DNA of 14,978 nt, taken from Bacteroidota bacterium. GTDB taxonomy: Bacteria > Bacteroidota > Bacteroidia > Flavobacteriales > Flavobacteriaceae. Shown here one piece after another: positions 6,814-14,460 of the stretch. The stretch's first letter is position 1; every line of letters starts with the position of its first letter. Under the pieces are notes generated by a model that was given only the letters and a program-made list of their open reading frames with translations, searched no databases and was not told the origin of the DNA. The DNA is taken from contig JAEWKB010000127.1 in assembly GCA_023386255.1 (NCBI GenBank), positions 1-14,978 of the forward strand, given 5' to 3'. A program made the position numbers and the translations under genes.

Positions 6814-6821
6814 TATTTTTG
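6814..6821 (+). promoter_or_regulatory. Putative -7 promoter box for the 6839-7813 gene
   Basis: TATTTTTG is an exact TAnnTTTG match 17 bases before the ATG, so the leader would be only about 10 bases. It sits immediately behind the preceding terminator, and its -33 region would fall inside that stem, which weakens the call. Confidence 0.4.
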
Positions 6822-6838
6822 TACTGTAACCTTTCAGG

Positions 6839-7813
6839 ATGATAAATACAATTATAGTAAACCATTGCAGCTACAGCATTCTTAAAGCCGCACTTTCAAA
6901 ATGGATCAGTGAAAATAAAGACCAGGCACGTAAAGCTTCTTCATTTGAAATACATTCACCTGAGGCACAAAGACATATTATAAAGATAGGTGCTGAAATT
7001 GATAATAAATTATTTATGTCATTGGTGCTTGGCCTTGGCACTTCAGAAGATGTATACGGATCACTTAATGTTATAGGGTTTACCAAAGTAAACAACAGCT
7101 CAGTATTTACTGCGGAGCCTACCGGAAAGCCGGTCATGATGTTTGTGCCAAAAGATGCGCACGATACAGTACATGCCGTAACAGCCGACAACAAAGGTTA
7201 TAAAATATCAACTAGCGGAATTGCAGAAGAAACAGAAGCCAAGAGAACTTATTATGAGCCAGTAATTGGAAATAGTAAACCGGTTGAACTTATTTCAGTT
7301 GTCGCAACAATTAAGAAGAAAGACAAAGGCCGCTCCCTTAAAGCAAAGCGACAGAAAAGGTTTAATATAATCTCAGTAATTATAATTATTGCCTATATAA
7401 TAAACCTGCTTGTACAGATTAAAAACCCATCACAGTTTTTATTTAATCATTATATGCTTGGCGCAGCCGTTGCAACCTGGTTTTTTATAGATTATAAGCT
7501 GCTCCAGGTTGATGAGTTGTTTTATAAATCGTTAGTGCTGGCGCTACTCTTATTGGGGTACGGTTACTTTGTTTTTGGAAAATATGAAACATACCCTGAT
7601 TTAATATATCTAACAGGTGGTGTCACACTGCCTTTCACTTTTTTGGTATTGCAAAGGGTATTTCGATTTATATTTATTCTTTTTCTGGACCGGGAACCTA
7701 AAGTAGAAGAAAAGAGCGGCTTTTGGAATTCAGTCTATTTCGTGGTATTAATGTCAAGTCCCGTATTCCTGTCATTATTCTGGGTTAGTAAACTATTTTA
7801 TTTGATTCAATAA
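6839..7813 (+). CDS. Unrecognised multi-span membrane protein (324 aa)
   Basis: I do not recognise a family. The first 160 residues are soluble, without a signal peptide, and so probably cytoplasmic. A very basic linker follows (158-174, with KKKDKG and KAKRQKR), consistent with the positive-inside rule. The C-terminal half carries about five hydrophobic spans at roughly 175-194, 203-218, 230-246, 256-283 and 297-321. There is no catalytic signature. A weak AGG lies just before the ATG (CTTTCAGGATG), and the preceding terminator separates it from the peptidase gene. Its last 21 bases overlap the 3' end of the glycosyltransferase gene on the other strand, so the two transcripts are convergent, with no terminator hairpin visible between them. 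It is more AT-rich than its neighbours. The unbroken frame, basic linker and hydrophobic pattern support a real gene. Confidence 0.75.
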   Translation: MINTIIVNHCSYSILKAALSKWISENKDQARKASSFEIHSPEAQRHIIKIGAEIDNKLFMSLVLGLGTSEDVYGSLNVIGFTKVNNSSVFTAEPTGKPVMMFVPKDAHDTVHAVTADNKGYKISTSGIAEETEAKRTYYEPVIGNSKPVELISVVATIKKKDKGRSLKAKRQKRFNIISVIIIIAYIINLLVQIKNPSQFLFNHYMLGAAVATWFFIDYKLLQVDELFYKSLVLALLLLGYGYFVFGKYETYPDLIYLTGGVTLPFTFLVLQRVFRFIFILFLDREPKVEEKSGFWNSVYFVVLMSSPVFLSLFWVSKLFYLIQ

Positions 7814-9076
7814 CTCCGCCAGCTGCCCCGTGAGGTTCTTGCGGCTATACTGCTGCAGGCCTATGGCATGGGCTTTTAGACTGCCTTCTTGGTATTGTGT
7901 AAAGTAATTCAGTATCGCCTCTTTAAGCTTTTCTTTCTCATCGTACGTAATAAACACTCCGGTATTGGTAGCGTGCATTATGGCGGCAAAATCGGCACCT
8001 TCAGGGCCAACGGCAAGTATGGGCCTTTCTGATACCATATACTCAAATAACTTGCCCGGAATGATACATTTTGTATCTTCAGAATCAATCTCCACCAATA
8101 GCAATACCTGAGATTTACGTTGCTGTACCACCGCTTCGGCATGCGATACGTAACCGAGATTATTTACGTACTTGTCCAGCTTAAATTCGGCAATGGTGTT
8201 AAGCACTTCCTGGCTGACAGCGCCTATAAGCTTCAGCTCAAAAGCATCTTTAAAATCTTTATTATCTTTAACCAGTTCCTTCAGCGCTTTCCATAATATG
8301 CGCGGGTTTCGCTCCGAGAGGAACGACCCTATATGCGCTATGCTGAACTTTTCATCCAGTGGCTGCTTTGCCACTTTTTCCACATCATAGCCATTGGTAA
8401 TGACTGATATAGGCTTATTGGTAAGGGCTTCAAACTCCTTTTTGGTGGTAGGGCTTGTAACCAGTACGGCATCGGCAGTGTTAAGCACGTCTTTTTCCAT
8501 CTGCTTGTGCTTAGCTTCCGCAGAAGCAGAAAGCTTCAATTCCTTATGATACCCAATAGTTGTCCACGGGTCGCGGAAATCAGCCAGCCACTTCACGCCC
8601 AGCTTTTCCTTTAGCCCCTTTCCTATCAGGTGCAGGCTGTGCGGCGGCCCTGTGGTTATAACCACATCAACGCCGTTTTCCTGAATGTATCTGGTAAGAT
8701 ATTTTACAGACGGCTTTACCCAAAGCACCCGCGCATCAGGAATGAACAGGTTGCCCCGCACCCAAAGCATCAGCCTTTGCATTGCCGACTGTTTCTTTTT
8801 ATTAGGGATAATCCCTGAGCTTATCTTCTTAGTACTGTTTTTAGAAAATGCCGAAGCCCAGGCATACGGTTCGGTAATCCGGTTCTTCAGTATCGTAACA
8901 TCACTTCTCACCTCAGCTAATAATCCTTCATCAAGTAAGGGATAGGTAGGGTTTTCAGGTATATATACAACAGGCTCAATACCATGCTCAGGCAGGTATT
9001 TTACAAACTTAAGCCAGCGCTGTACGCCGGGTCCGCCTGCAGGAGGCCAGTAATATGTAATGATGAGAACTCTCAA
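7793..9076 (-). CDS. GT-B fold glycosyltransferase, family 4-like
   Basis: A 427-residue cytoplasmic, membrane-associated glycosyltransferase that would transfer a sugar from a nucleotide donor to a glycan or lipid-linked acceptor; donor and acceptor cannot be read here. The N-terminus (LIITYYWPPAGGPGVQRWLKF, residues 4-24) is the acceptor-domain start typical of GT4 relatives in Bacteroidota. The C-terminal Rossmann domain has the IAHIGSF strand, and GKLFEYMVSERPILAVGP at 341-358 contains the acidic donor-binding region (Glu345, Glu350). The start codon is TTG at 9076: in-frame stops lie four to five codons upstream, no ATG lies between, and the protein begins exactly at the conserved MRVLIITYYWPP position. 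It is 48 bases downstream of the yfhO-like gene on the same strand and probably co-transcribed, suggesting a joint role in envelope glycan synthesis. Confidence 0.9.
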   Translation of the reverse strand: MRVLIITYYWPPAGGPGVQRWLKFVKYLPEHGIEPVVYIPENPTYPLLDEGLLAEVRSDVTILKNRITEPYAWASAFSKNSTKKISSGIIPNKKKQSAMQRLMLWVRGNLFIPDARVLWVKPSVKYLTRYIQENGVDVVITTGPPHSLHLIGKGLKEKLGVKWLADFRDPWTTIGYHKELKLSASAEAKHKQMEKDVLNTADAVLVTSPTTKKEFEALTNKPISVITNGYDVEKVAKQPLDEKFSIAHIGSFLSERNPRILWKALKELVKDNKDFKDAFELKLIGAVSQEVLNTIAEFKLDKYVNNLGYVSHAEAVVQQRKSQVLLLVEIDSEDTKCIIPGKLFEYMVSERPILAVGPEGADFAAIMHATNTGVFITYDEKEKLKEAILNYFTQYQEGSLKAHAIGLQQYSRKNLTGQLAELLNQIK

Positions 9077-9077
9077 G

Positions 9078-9114
9078 TCAGATTATCAGATTGTTCGATT
9101 ATTAGATTATTAGA
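9078..9114. repeat. Degenerate 8-bp tandem repeat between yfhO-like and GT4 genes
   Basis: Read on the plus strand, the units are TCAGATTA, TCAGATTG, TTCGATTA, TTAGATTA and a partial TTAGA. That is about 4.6 copies of an 8-bp unit with consensus TYAGATTA. The array fills most of the 48-base gap and ends one base before the TTG start codon of the glycosyltransferase (minus strand). Its minus-strand reading places TAA TAA and TGA TAA in the glycosyltransferase frame. Confidence 0.75.
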
Positions 9115-9124
9115 CCGTGCGATA

Positions 9125-11584
9125 TTACTGTGACTGTGACTGAGATTGCTTCTTTTTCCTTTCAAAATAAATACCCGCACCTAGAAACAGCAGCATGCCT
9201 ATTGTGCTTACGAGGGCTATAGTACTTCCTGTTTTAACTACTTCAGGTTCAAACTTAAACTCTATTGTATGCTGTCCCGCAGGCACCTGTAGTGCACGCA
9301 ATACATAATCAGCCTCAAGTATTGTGGCCGGCTTACCGTCTATGGTTGCTTTCCAGCCATTCTCATAATAAACTTCAGAGAAAACAGCCAATCCGGCGTT
9401 CCTGTTGTTCGAAACATACTTCAGGTAATTCGGCTCGTAAGCTTCAAGCTGTATTGTTGCCGTGCTGTCAACAGCAAATGTTTTTGCATCACCCTTAAAT
9501 TGTGCTCCAAACTTTTTCCAGTTTATCACTGCTGTTTTTTTTGTATCCAGCTTATCAAGAGCCTTCATTTCCTCATCAGCAGTATTTACCTGCTTTATAT
9601 TACTTACAAACCACCCAGGCCCGTTAGCGTCAGGGTTTACAGTGGGTATGTTTTCGCCAGTTTCAGTGTTCTGTATTACATACTTCACATTTAGCATGTT
9701 CAGTACGCCAATGTTGTTCTTAGCAATCTGGTAGTCAAACAGCTGCTGTATCTTTCTTGGTTTGGCAGCATGGTATCCGCCAAGCGATTTATGGAAGTAT
9801 GAGGCGCGTGCGCTGCTCATATTGCCTTCTACTTCAAACACACGGTAGTGCGACTGATCTTTCAATATCTGCTCATCGGCCATTGTAGGCTCAAAAGGCC
9901 TGTCTATTTCGCGGGCACTCCTAAAATCATCTGCATTTACATAACGCCTGTCTACAAAATACAGGTCGCCAACCATAAATAGGCCTATAATAATTATCGC
10001 GGTAGCACGGCTTGTCTTTTGCTTATAATAGACCCAAAGCATAACTGCCGATATCAGTATCAGTACAAATGAACGCAGCAGGTCGGCCGTGAAAAGGTCC
10101 TTCCTGTCCTCTTTAAGCGCGTTCATGAACTCGGGTCCGTAGTTTTGGTTATATATAGCATCACTGCCTCCGGCAAAGCTGAAGCTGCTTTTAAACAGGA
10201 ACAATACTATAATCAGCCCGAGCGAAATTGCTGAAGACTTCCAAAGGTAGCCCCACTGTTTTTCCTTATCTGTATTGAAAAAAGAATATAATCCCATGAT
10301 AGCCAGTGCAGGAATGCAAAGCTCCAGTATAACCTGGATAGATGACACTGCCCTGAACTTGTTGTACATTGGGAAATAGTTGATGAAAAAGTCCGTCAGC
10401 AGCGGGAAGTTTTTACCCCATGACAGCATTAACGATAATATTGCACCTGCTAAAAAAGCGTATTTTATCCTGCGTTTTTCAGCAAACATAGCCAGTACAA
10501 AAAGGAAGAAAACCACCGCTCCTATATAGGCGGGGGCAGCCACAATTGGCATATCTCCCCAATACGTTGGCATACCTCCTCCTGCTATTTCAACAGCCTG
10601 TTCTTTAGAGATGTATTGCCCCTCGGCAATCTGCTGTGACTGAAGGAACTCTACAATATGCGACTCTTCTCCCAGCTTTTCGTTATTGGCACCTCCAAAC
10701 AGGCGCGGCGCTATAAGGTTCAGGCTTTCGGCAATACCATAACTGTATTCTGTAATATATTCGTAAGACATGGCGTTGCTGCTTTTCTTAGGCGAACCAT
10801 CAGGCTCAAAGCTCAACTCGCTGTCGCTGCGTGTACTGTGCTTGGCATATTCAGCCGTAGCCATAAGGTTGGTGGCATTTGCCCCGATGGCTAATATACC
10901 TGCTGCTGCAAATATTCCTAATGTAATACCCAGGTGCCTAAAGTCTTTATTCCTGATAACGTCTACAAGGAACCATATCCCCAAAACCAATAGTAAGAGG
11001 AACAGGTAATACGTCATCTGGAAGTGGTTGGCGTTTATTTCCAGCGCCGCAGCAATCATTGTAAGGAGCCCTCCTGCAATGTATCTTTTCCTGAACACTA
11101 ATACCACACCGGCTACCACCAGTGGCATGTAAGCTATTGCGTGGGCTTTGGCGTTGTGGCCTACTCCAAGTATGATTATAAGATAGGTTGAAAAACCGAA
11201 AGCGAGCGCGCCAATAAAAGACTTACCCACATCTATTTTAAGCACCCGCAACAGCACGAAAAAGCCCATGAAATACAGGAACAGATAATCTGCCGGGCGG
11301 GGCAGGAAACGTATTGCCGAATCTAACGCTTTAATGTAATTGTGCGGGTAATTGGCTCCCAACTGGTAGGTGGGCATGCCCCCAAAAGCACTATTGGTCC
11401 AGTAAGGCTCCTCTCCTGTTTCTTTCCTAAAATCATTTTGTTCCTTAGCCATCCCGGTATACTGGGCAATATCTGACTGGAAGATCTTTTTGCCCTGCAA
11501 AACGGGATAAAAATAAACAAGGGAAATTACTACAAAGCCAAGTATGGCCAACAGGTAAGGATAGAGCTTATTGATGTTCTTCAT
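9125..11584 (-). CDS. YfhO-family polytopic membrane protein (GT-C-like)
   Basis: An 819-residue membrane protein with the plan of the YfhO family, whose Bacillus members glycosylate cell-envelope polymers using lipid-linked sugars. Residues about 11-30 are the first transmembrane helix. The exposed loop after it holds Asp38 (FQSDIAQYTG), in the usual place for a GT-C catalytic acid, and the family-typical WTNSAFGGMPTYQ stretch at 62-74. About a dozen more hydrophobic spans follow to around residue 550, including GHNAKAHAIAYMP and the YFPMYNKFR loop. A soluble beta-rich domain (about 570-780) and one last helix (about 783-803) precede a KKK and SQSQSQSQ-type tail. The gene starts with ATG at 11584 and probably forms a transcription unit with the glycosyltransferase downstream. 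Acceptor and sugar are unknown; envelope or exopolysaccharide decoration is inferred from the family and neighbour. Confidence 0.9.
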   Translation of the reverse strand: MKNINKLYPYLLAILGFVVISLVYFYPVLQGKKIFQSDIAQYTGMAKEQNDFRKETGEEPYWTNSAFGGMPTYQLGANYPHNYIKALDSAIRFLPRPADYLFLYFMGFFVLLRVLKIDVGKSFIGALAFGFSTYLIIILGVGHNAKAHAIAYMPLVVAGVVLVFRKRYIAGGLLTMIAAALEINANHFQMTYYLFLLLLVLGIWFLVDVIRNKDFRHLGITLGIFAAAGILAIGANATNLMATAEYAKHSTRSDSELSFEPDGSPKKSSNAMSYEYITEYSYGIAESLNLIAPRLFGGANNEKLGEESHIVEFLQSQQIAEGQYISKEQAVEIAGGGMPTYWGDMPIVAAPAYIGAVVFFLFVLAMFAEKRRIKYAFLAGAILSLMLSWGKNFPLLTDFFINYFPMYNKFRAVSSIQVILELCIPALAIMGLYSFFNTDKEKQWGYLWKSSAISLGLIIVLFLFKSSFSFAGGSDAIYNQNYGPEFMNALKEDRKDLFTADLLRSFVLILISAVMLWVYYKQKTSRATAIIIIGLFMVGDLYFVDRRYVNADDFRSAREIDRPFEPTMADEQILKDQSHYRVFEVEGNMSSARASYFHKSLGGYHAAKPRKIQQLFDYQIAKNNIGVLNMLNVKYVIQNTETGENIPTVNPDANGPGWFVSNIKQVNTADEEMKALDKLDTKKTAVINWKKFGAQFKGDAKTFAVDSTATIQLEAYEPNYLKYVSNNRNAGLAVFSEVYYENGWKATIDGKPATILEADYVLRALQVPAGQHTIEFKFEPEVVKTGSTIALVSTIGMLLFLGAGIYFERKKKQSQSQSQ

Positions 11585-11661
11585 GATACTTTGGTAAAAA
11601 CGCCGTGAAGATACTCAATTTCCTGAAATGTGGTGTAACAGCGGGTAAATTAAGGCTAAAG

Positions 11662-11688
11662 AAAAACCTCCGCTGGGGAGGCCTTTTT
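11662..11688 (-). terminator. Terminator of the DUF4834 gene (symmetric, could act both ways)
   Basis: CCTCC (11667-11671) pairs with GGAGG (11677-11681) around five bases. Read on the minus strand, T residues follow (11666-11662); on the plus strand, CC then TTTTT follow (11684-11688). It overlaps or abuts the DUF4834 stop codon at 11687-11689. Confidence 0.7.
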
Positions 11689-11947
11689 ATTCTATTTCTT
11701 CATAATCAATATATTCTCCTACTTTCTTCTTTTCCTGTGGTTTAGCCTGATTATAATCGGCCTGTTGCCTGTTTTGGTTATATTGCTGCTGGTGCAGGTC
11801 CTGAAAGTTTTGTTCTGCCTTTTTTACCACCTGTTGGATGATAACAGGGGCTAAAAGCCTGAAAAGGAATTTTATTGCATAATAAATTAAGATAAGTATT
11901 ACAATTACCTTTAAAGTTCCGTAAAGTGATGCCGTGGCCATTATCAT
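11687..11947 (-). CDS. DUF4834 family small membrane protein
   Basis: An 86-residue protein with one hydrophobic helix (about 12-34, VIVILILIYYAIKFLFRLLA), then a Gln/Asn/Lys-rich hydrophilic segment (44-75), ending in the acidic motif VGEYIDYEEIE (76-86). That ending plus the KFLFRLLAP stretch is characteristic of the DUF4834 proteins of Bacteroidota, for which no function is established. The frame opens with ATG ATA ATG. Either the first ATG (11947) or the third codon (11941) could be the start; the second would give a protein beginning MATASLYG and leave more room behind the promoter box at 11958-11965. A terminator follows the stop directly, so it is probably a single-gene unit, divergent from the 12068 gene. 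Confidence 0.85.
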   Translation of the reverse strand: MIMATASLYGTLKVIVILILIYYAIKFLFRLLAPVIIQQVVKKAEQNFQDLHQQQYNQNRQQADYNQAKPQEKKKVGEYIDYEEIE

Positions 11948-11957
11948 AAAATTTTGT

Positions 11958-11965
11958 CAAAATTA
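11958..11965 (-). promoter_or_regulatory. Putative -7 promoter box for the DUF4834 gene
   Basis: The minus strand reads TAATTTTG, an exact TAnnTTTG match, 10 bases upstream of the first ATG. The transcript would be nearly leaderless from that ATG, or have a leader of about 10 bases from the second. No -33 TTG was identified. Confidence 0.45.
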
Positions 11966-12020
11966 CGCAATCTATCCCTTAAAAATAAATGTGCGCTCTT
12001 AAATAAATAATAAAATATAC

Positions 12021-12028
12021 TACTTTTG
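12021..12028 (+). promoter_or_regulatory. Putative -7 promoter box for the 12068-14410 operon
   Basis: TACTTTTG is an exact TAnnTTTG match 39 bases before the ATG at 12068. The upstream region is a long A/T run without a clear TTG at -33. Confidence 0.5.
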
Positions 12029-12067
12029 GTAAAGCAATAACTACACAACCAATAAACGAGCCAAAAG

Positions 12068-13081
12068 ATGAATTGTTTCAAAAAATCTCTCCTTAGCGCT
12101 TTACTGCTTACCTCTACACTAACTTTTGCACAATATACTGATGAAATAAATGCCAACCGGCCGGGCGAGTCGATGGGTGCGTATGCGGTGGGCAAAAGGA
12201 TCTTCCAGGCTGAAGCCGGCGTTTACGGAATAAGGGAAAAACATGAAGTTCTTGATTATGAAGCCAAAGGCATAGGACTTGACCTGATGCTGCGCTATGG
12301 CGCATTCCTTGAAGAGCTTGAATTTGTTGTGGATATACAGTACCAGTTTGACCAGTATGATGATGCGCTTGGCTCAAGCAACAGGAACAATTTTAAACAA
12401 CTGATAGCAGGGGCAAAATACCTCATATATGATCCTGATAAAAACTACAACCCTAAACCTGACCTTTACAGCTGGAAAAAGAACCACAAATTCAGCTGGA
12501 GGAAATTAATACCTTCGGTTGGTGTTTTTGCAGGGATGAACTTCCCGGGTAAAGATAACCCTTATACCTTTGAAGATGACAAGCCAAGCCCTAAGGTTAT
12601 GGCTATTACACAGCACCACTGGGGTAAGTGGGTATGGGTAAACAATATAATATTTGATAAGTTTACTACCGAATATCCAAGCTCAGGCTGGATATCTACA
12701 ATGACAAGAGGCTTTAACGAATATTGGTCGGGATTTGCCGAATTTCAGGGTTATTCGGGCGACTATTATGCCGATGCCCTTGGGCGTATAGGGGCAGCGC
12801 ACCTTTTGGCGCCATCCATACAGGTAGATGCCTCGGTAACCATGAACTTTAAAGATACACCCCAGATATTTTATGCCGGTGTAGGTATTTCATGGAGGCT
12901 TGAAGCTTATTATGAGCCTGTATACATGCCACTTGAGGGAGACCGTGAGGAAGAATTTAAGCAGCAGGCAAAAGCCGAAAATGAGAAAAAGAAAAAGCTT
13001 AAAAAAGCACGCCGCGAACGCATAAAAGCACGCAAGGCAGCTAAAGAAGCGGAGCAACAGGGAGAAGCCCCTACTGAATAA
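12068..13081 (+). CDS. Probable outer-membrane beta-barrel protein with a basic C-terminal tail
   Basis: A 337-residue exported protein. Residues 1-21 form a signal peptide (basic NCFKK, hydrophobic core, cleavage likely after TFA before QYTDEI). The mature part to about residue 290 has alternating aromatic/polar beta-strand patterns (YGAFLEELEFVVDIQYQFDQY, FYAGVGISWRLEAYYEP) and the opening INANRPGESMGAYAVGKR. This resembles the outer-membrane transporter-like proteins of Bacteroidota often filed under the phenol-degradation MetA family; that name says little about substrate. Residues 295-337 are a strongly charged Lys/Arg/Glu/Ala helix (KKKKLKKARRERIKARKAAK), unusual after the last strand of a barrel. 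If the barrel model is right, the tail would extend into the periplasm, where it might touch peptidoglycan or another protein. It is the first gene of a three-gene operon, four bases before the next gene. Confidence 0.8.
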   Translation: MNCFKKSLLSALLLTSTLTFAQYTDEINANRPGESMGAYAVGKRIFQAEAGVYGIREKHEVLDYEAKGIGLDLMLRYGAFLEELEFVVDIQYQFDQYDDALGSSNRNNFKQLIAGAKYLIYDPDKNYNPKPDLYSWKKNHKFSWRKLIPSVGVFAGMNFPGKDNPYTFEDDKPSPKVMAITQHHWGKWVWVNNIIFDKFTTEYPSSGWISTMTRGFNEYWSGFAEFQGYSGDYYADALGRIGAAHLLAPSIQVDASVTMNFKDTPQIFYAGVGISWRLEAYYEPVYMPLEGDREEEFKQQAKAENEKKKKLKKARRERIKARKAAKEAEQQGEAPTE

Positions 13082-13085
13082 GCAT

Positions 13086-14204
13086 ATGATTACAATAAAA
13101 GAAGTCAACACAAAAAAAGAGCTAAGGGACTTTATTAAATTTTCTTTTGAACTGTATAAAGGTAACCCCTACTGGATACCCCCTATTATAAATGATGAGC
13201 TGGAGAGCTTTAATAAACAAGAAAATCCGGCTTTTAAACACGCTGAAGCTTACTTTTACCTCGCCTACAGAGATAATAAGATTGTAGGTAAGATAGCAGC
13301 AATAGTCAACTGGCAGGAAGTAAACCAGCAGCTTAAAAGAAAGGTACGTTTTGGATGGTTTGATGTAATTGACGACATTAAAGTGACCAAAGCTTTACTT
13401 GAAAAAGTACATGAACTTGGCAGGGCAAATAGCCTGGAGTATGTTGAGGGGCCGATGGGTTTTAGCAACCTGGACAAAGTTGGTGTGCTTACCGAAGGTT
13501 TTGACCAGCCGGGAACAATGATAACCTGGTACAACTACCCCTACTACAAAGAGCACCTTGAAAAGCTTGGCTACGTGAAAGAGAAAGAATATATAGAAAG
13601 CATCTTCTCGATGCGCGATGTAGATCCCACTCCTTTCCAGAAAGCCAGTGGGCTGATTAAGCAGCGCTATGGGCTGGTGCCGATAAATCCTTCTACAACA
13701 AAGGAAGTTATGCCTTATGTAGATAAAATGTTCGACCTGTTTAATACAGCATATGAAAAACTGGCCTCGTTTGTAGCGGTATCGGAAGAGCAGAAGGAAT
13801 ATTTTAAGAAGAAATACGTAGGCCTCATCAACCCTGAATACATTAAATTCATTATGGATAAGGATGATAACATGGTGGCCTTTACCATTGTTATGCCTGA
13901 TTTTAGTGAAGCACTAAAAAAAGTAAAAGGTAAGTTGTTTCCTTTTGGGTTTATACATCTGCTGAAAGCTAAGAAACACAGTGATAATGTAGTGTTTTAC
14001 CTGATCGGGATAGACCCCGCTTACCAGAATAAAGGGGTAACGGCTATTATTTTTGATGAATTTTATAAAGTATTCAAAAAAAATAATATTGATAAGTGCA
14101 TCCGTACTCCCGAACTGGAGGAGAACCACGCCATGCATAACTTGTGGAAACACTTTAACCCTGTAATCAATAAACGGAGAAGGACTTACAGAAAAGACCT
14201 CTAA
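13086..14204 (+). CDS. GNAT-fold acyltransferase-like protein (conserved in Bacteroidota)
   Basis: A 372-residue cytoplasmic protein without signal peptide or membrane span. The first 75 residues match the start of an acetyltransferase fold (YLAYRDNKIVGKIAAIVN, about 58-75). Residues about 305-345 look like the CoA-binding half of a GNAT domain, with IDPAYQNKGV at 309-318 in the place of motif A, although the usual Q/R-x-x-G-x-A loop is degenerate. Conserved-looking central segments include EGPMGFSNLDKVGVL (121-135). I recall homologues being labelled GTP cyclohydrolase in databases; nothing here supports that. The C-terminus is very basic (INKRRRTYRKDL). It begins four bases after the stop of the outer-membrane protein gene and ends 17 bases before the small membrane protein, so all three are probably co-transcribed. 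Substrate unknown. Confidence 0.8.
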   Translation: MITIKEVNTKKELRDFIKFSFELYKGNPYWIPPIINDELESFNKQENPAFKHAEAYFYLAYRDNKIVGKIAAIVNWQEVNQQLKRKVRFGWFDVIDDIKVTKALLEKVHELGRANSLEYVEGPMGFSNLDKVGVLTEGFDQPGTMITWYNYPYYKEHLEKLGYVKEKEYIESIFSMRDVDPTPFQKASGLIKQRYGLVPINPSTTKEVMPYVDKMFDLFNTAYEKLASFVAVSEEQKEYFKKKYVGLINPEYIKFIMDKDDNMVAFTIVMPDFSEALKKVKGKLFPFGFIHLLKAKKHSDNVVFYLIGIDPAYQNKGVTAIIFDEFYKVFKKNNIDKCIRTPELEENHAMHNLWKHFNPVINKRRRTYRKDL

Positions 14205-14205
14205 A

Positions 14206-14211
14206 AAGGAG
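14206..14211 (+). promoter_or_regulatory. Strong Shine-Dalgarno site of the 14222 gene
   Basis: AAGGAG lies 10 bases before the ATG at 14222 and just after the stop codon of the preceding gene. Strong sites are uncommon in this window, so it helps to confirm that the short frame is translated. Confidence 0.6.
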
Positions 14212-14221
14212 TTTTTACCAA

Positions 14222-14410
14222 ATGCTTGTAGATTTCATTACAGATTTTGTTAGAGAGATTCTTATGGTTTGGCCGGGAGCATTTATACGCTGGGTCTGGT
14301 TTGGCAGAAAAAAAGCTATTATTGAAATTGCAAACGAAGACAGCATCTACAATTATATTATCAGCATCATATTAATTATAATAATAGCAACTACAATTGC
14401 GCTACTATAA
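14222..14410 (+). CDS. Small membrane protein of unknown function (62 aa)
   Basis: A short protein with an amphipathic/hydrophobic N-terminal half (FVREILMVWPGAFIRWVWFG, residues 9-28), a basic turn (RKK, 29-31), a charged stretch and a strong C-terminal transmembrane helix (about 43-62, YNYIISIILIIIIATTIALL). WPGAFIRW resembles small proteins I associate with flavobacterial genomes, but I cannot name a family. Support for a real gene comes from the AAGGAG site upstream, the 17-base distance from the GNAT-like gene and the strong terminator three bases after the stop. It is the last gene of the 12068-14410 operon. Confidence 0.7.
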   Translation: MLVDFITDFVREILMVWPGAFIRWVWFGRKKAIIEIANEDSIYNYIISIILIIIIATTIALL

Positions 14411-14413
14411 ATA

Positions 14414-14443
14414 AAAAACCCACAGCATTCACTGTGGGTTTTT
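14414..14443. terminator. Bidirectional terminator between convergent genes
   Basis: AAAAACCCACAG (14414-14425) and CTGTGGGTTTTT (14432-14443) form a perfect 12-base-pair stem with a six-base loop. T-runs are present in both directions, serving the plus-strand operon and the minus-strand oxoamine synthase gene. Confidence 0.95.
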
Positions 14444-14460
14444 CTTTGTTTGTGAGTGTT

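Noticed and set aside
11944..12195. An 83-codon minus-strand frame across the DUF4834/12068 intergenic region
   Set aside because: It covers both divergent promoter boxes and the signal-peptide codons of the 12068 gene, and overlaps the DUF4834 start; no support as a gene.
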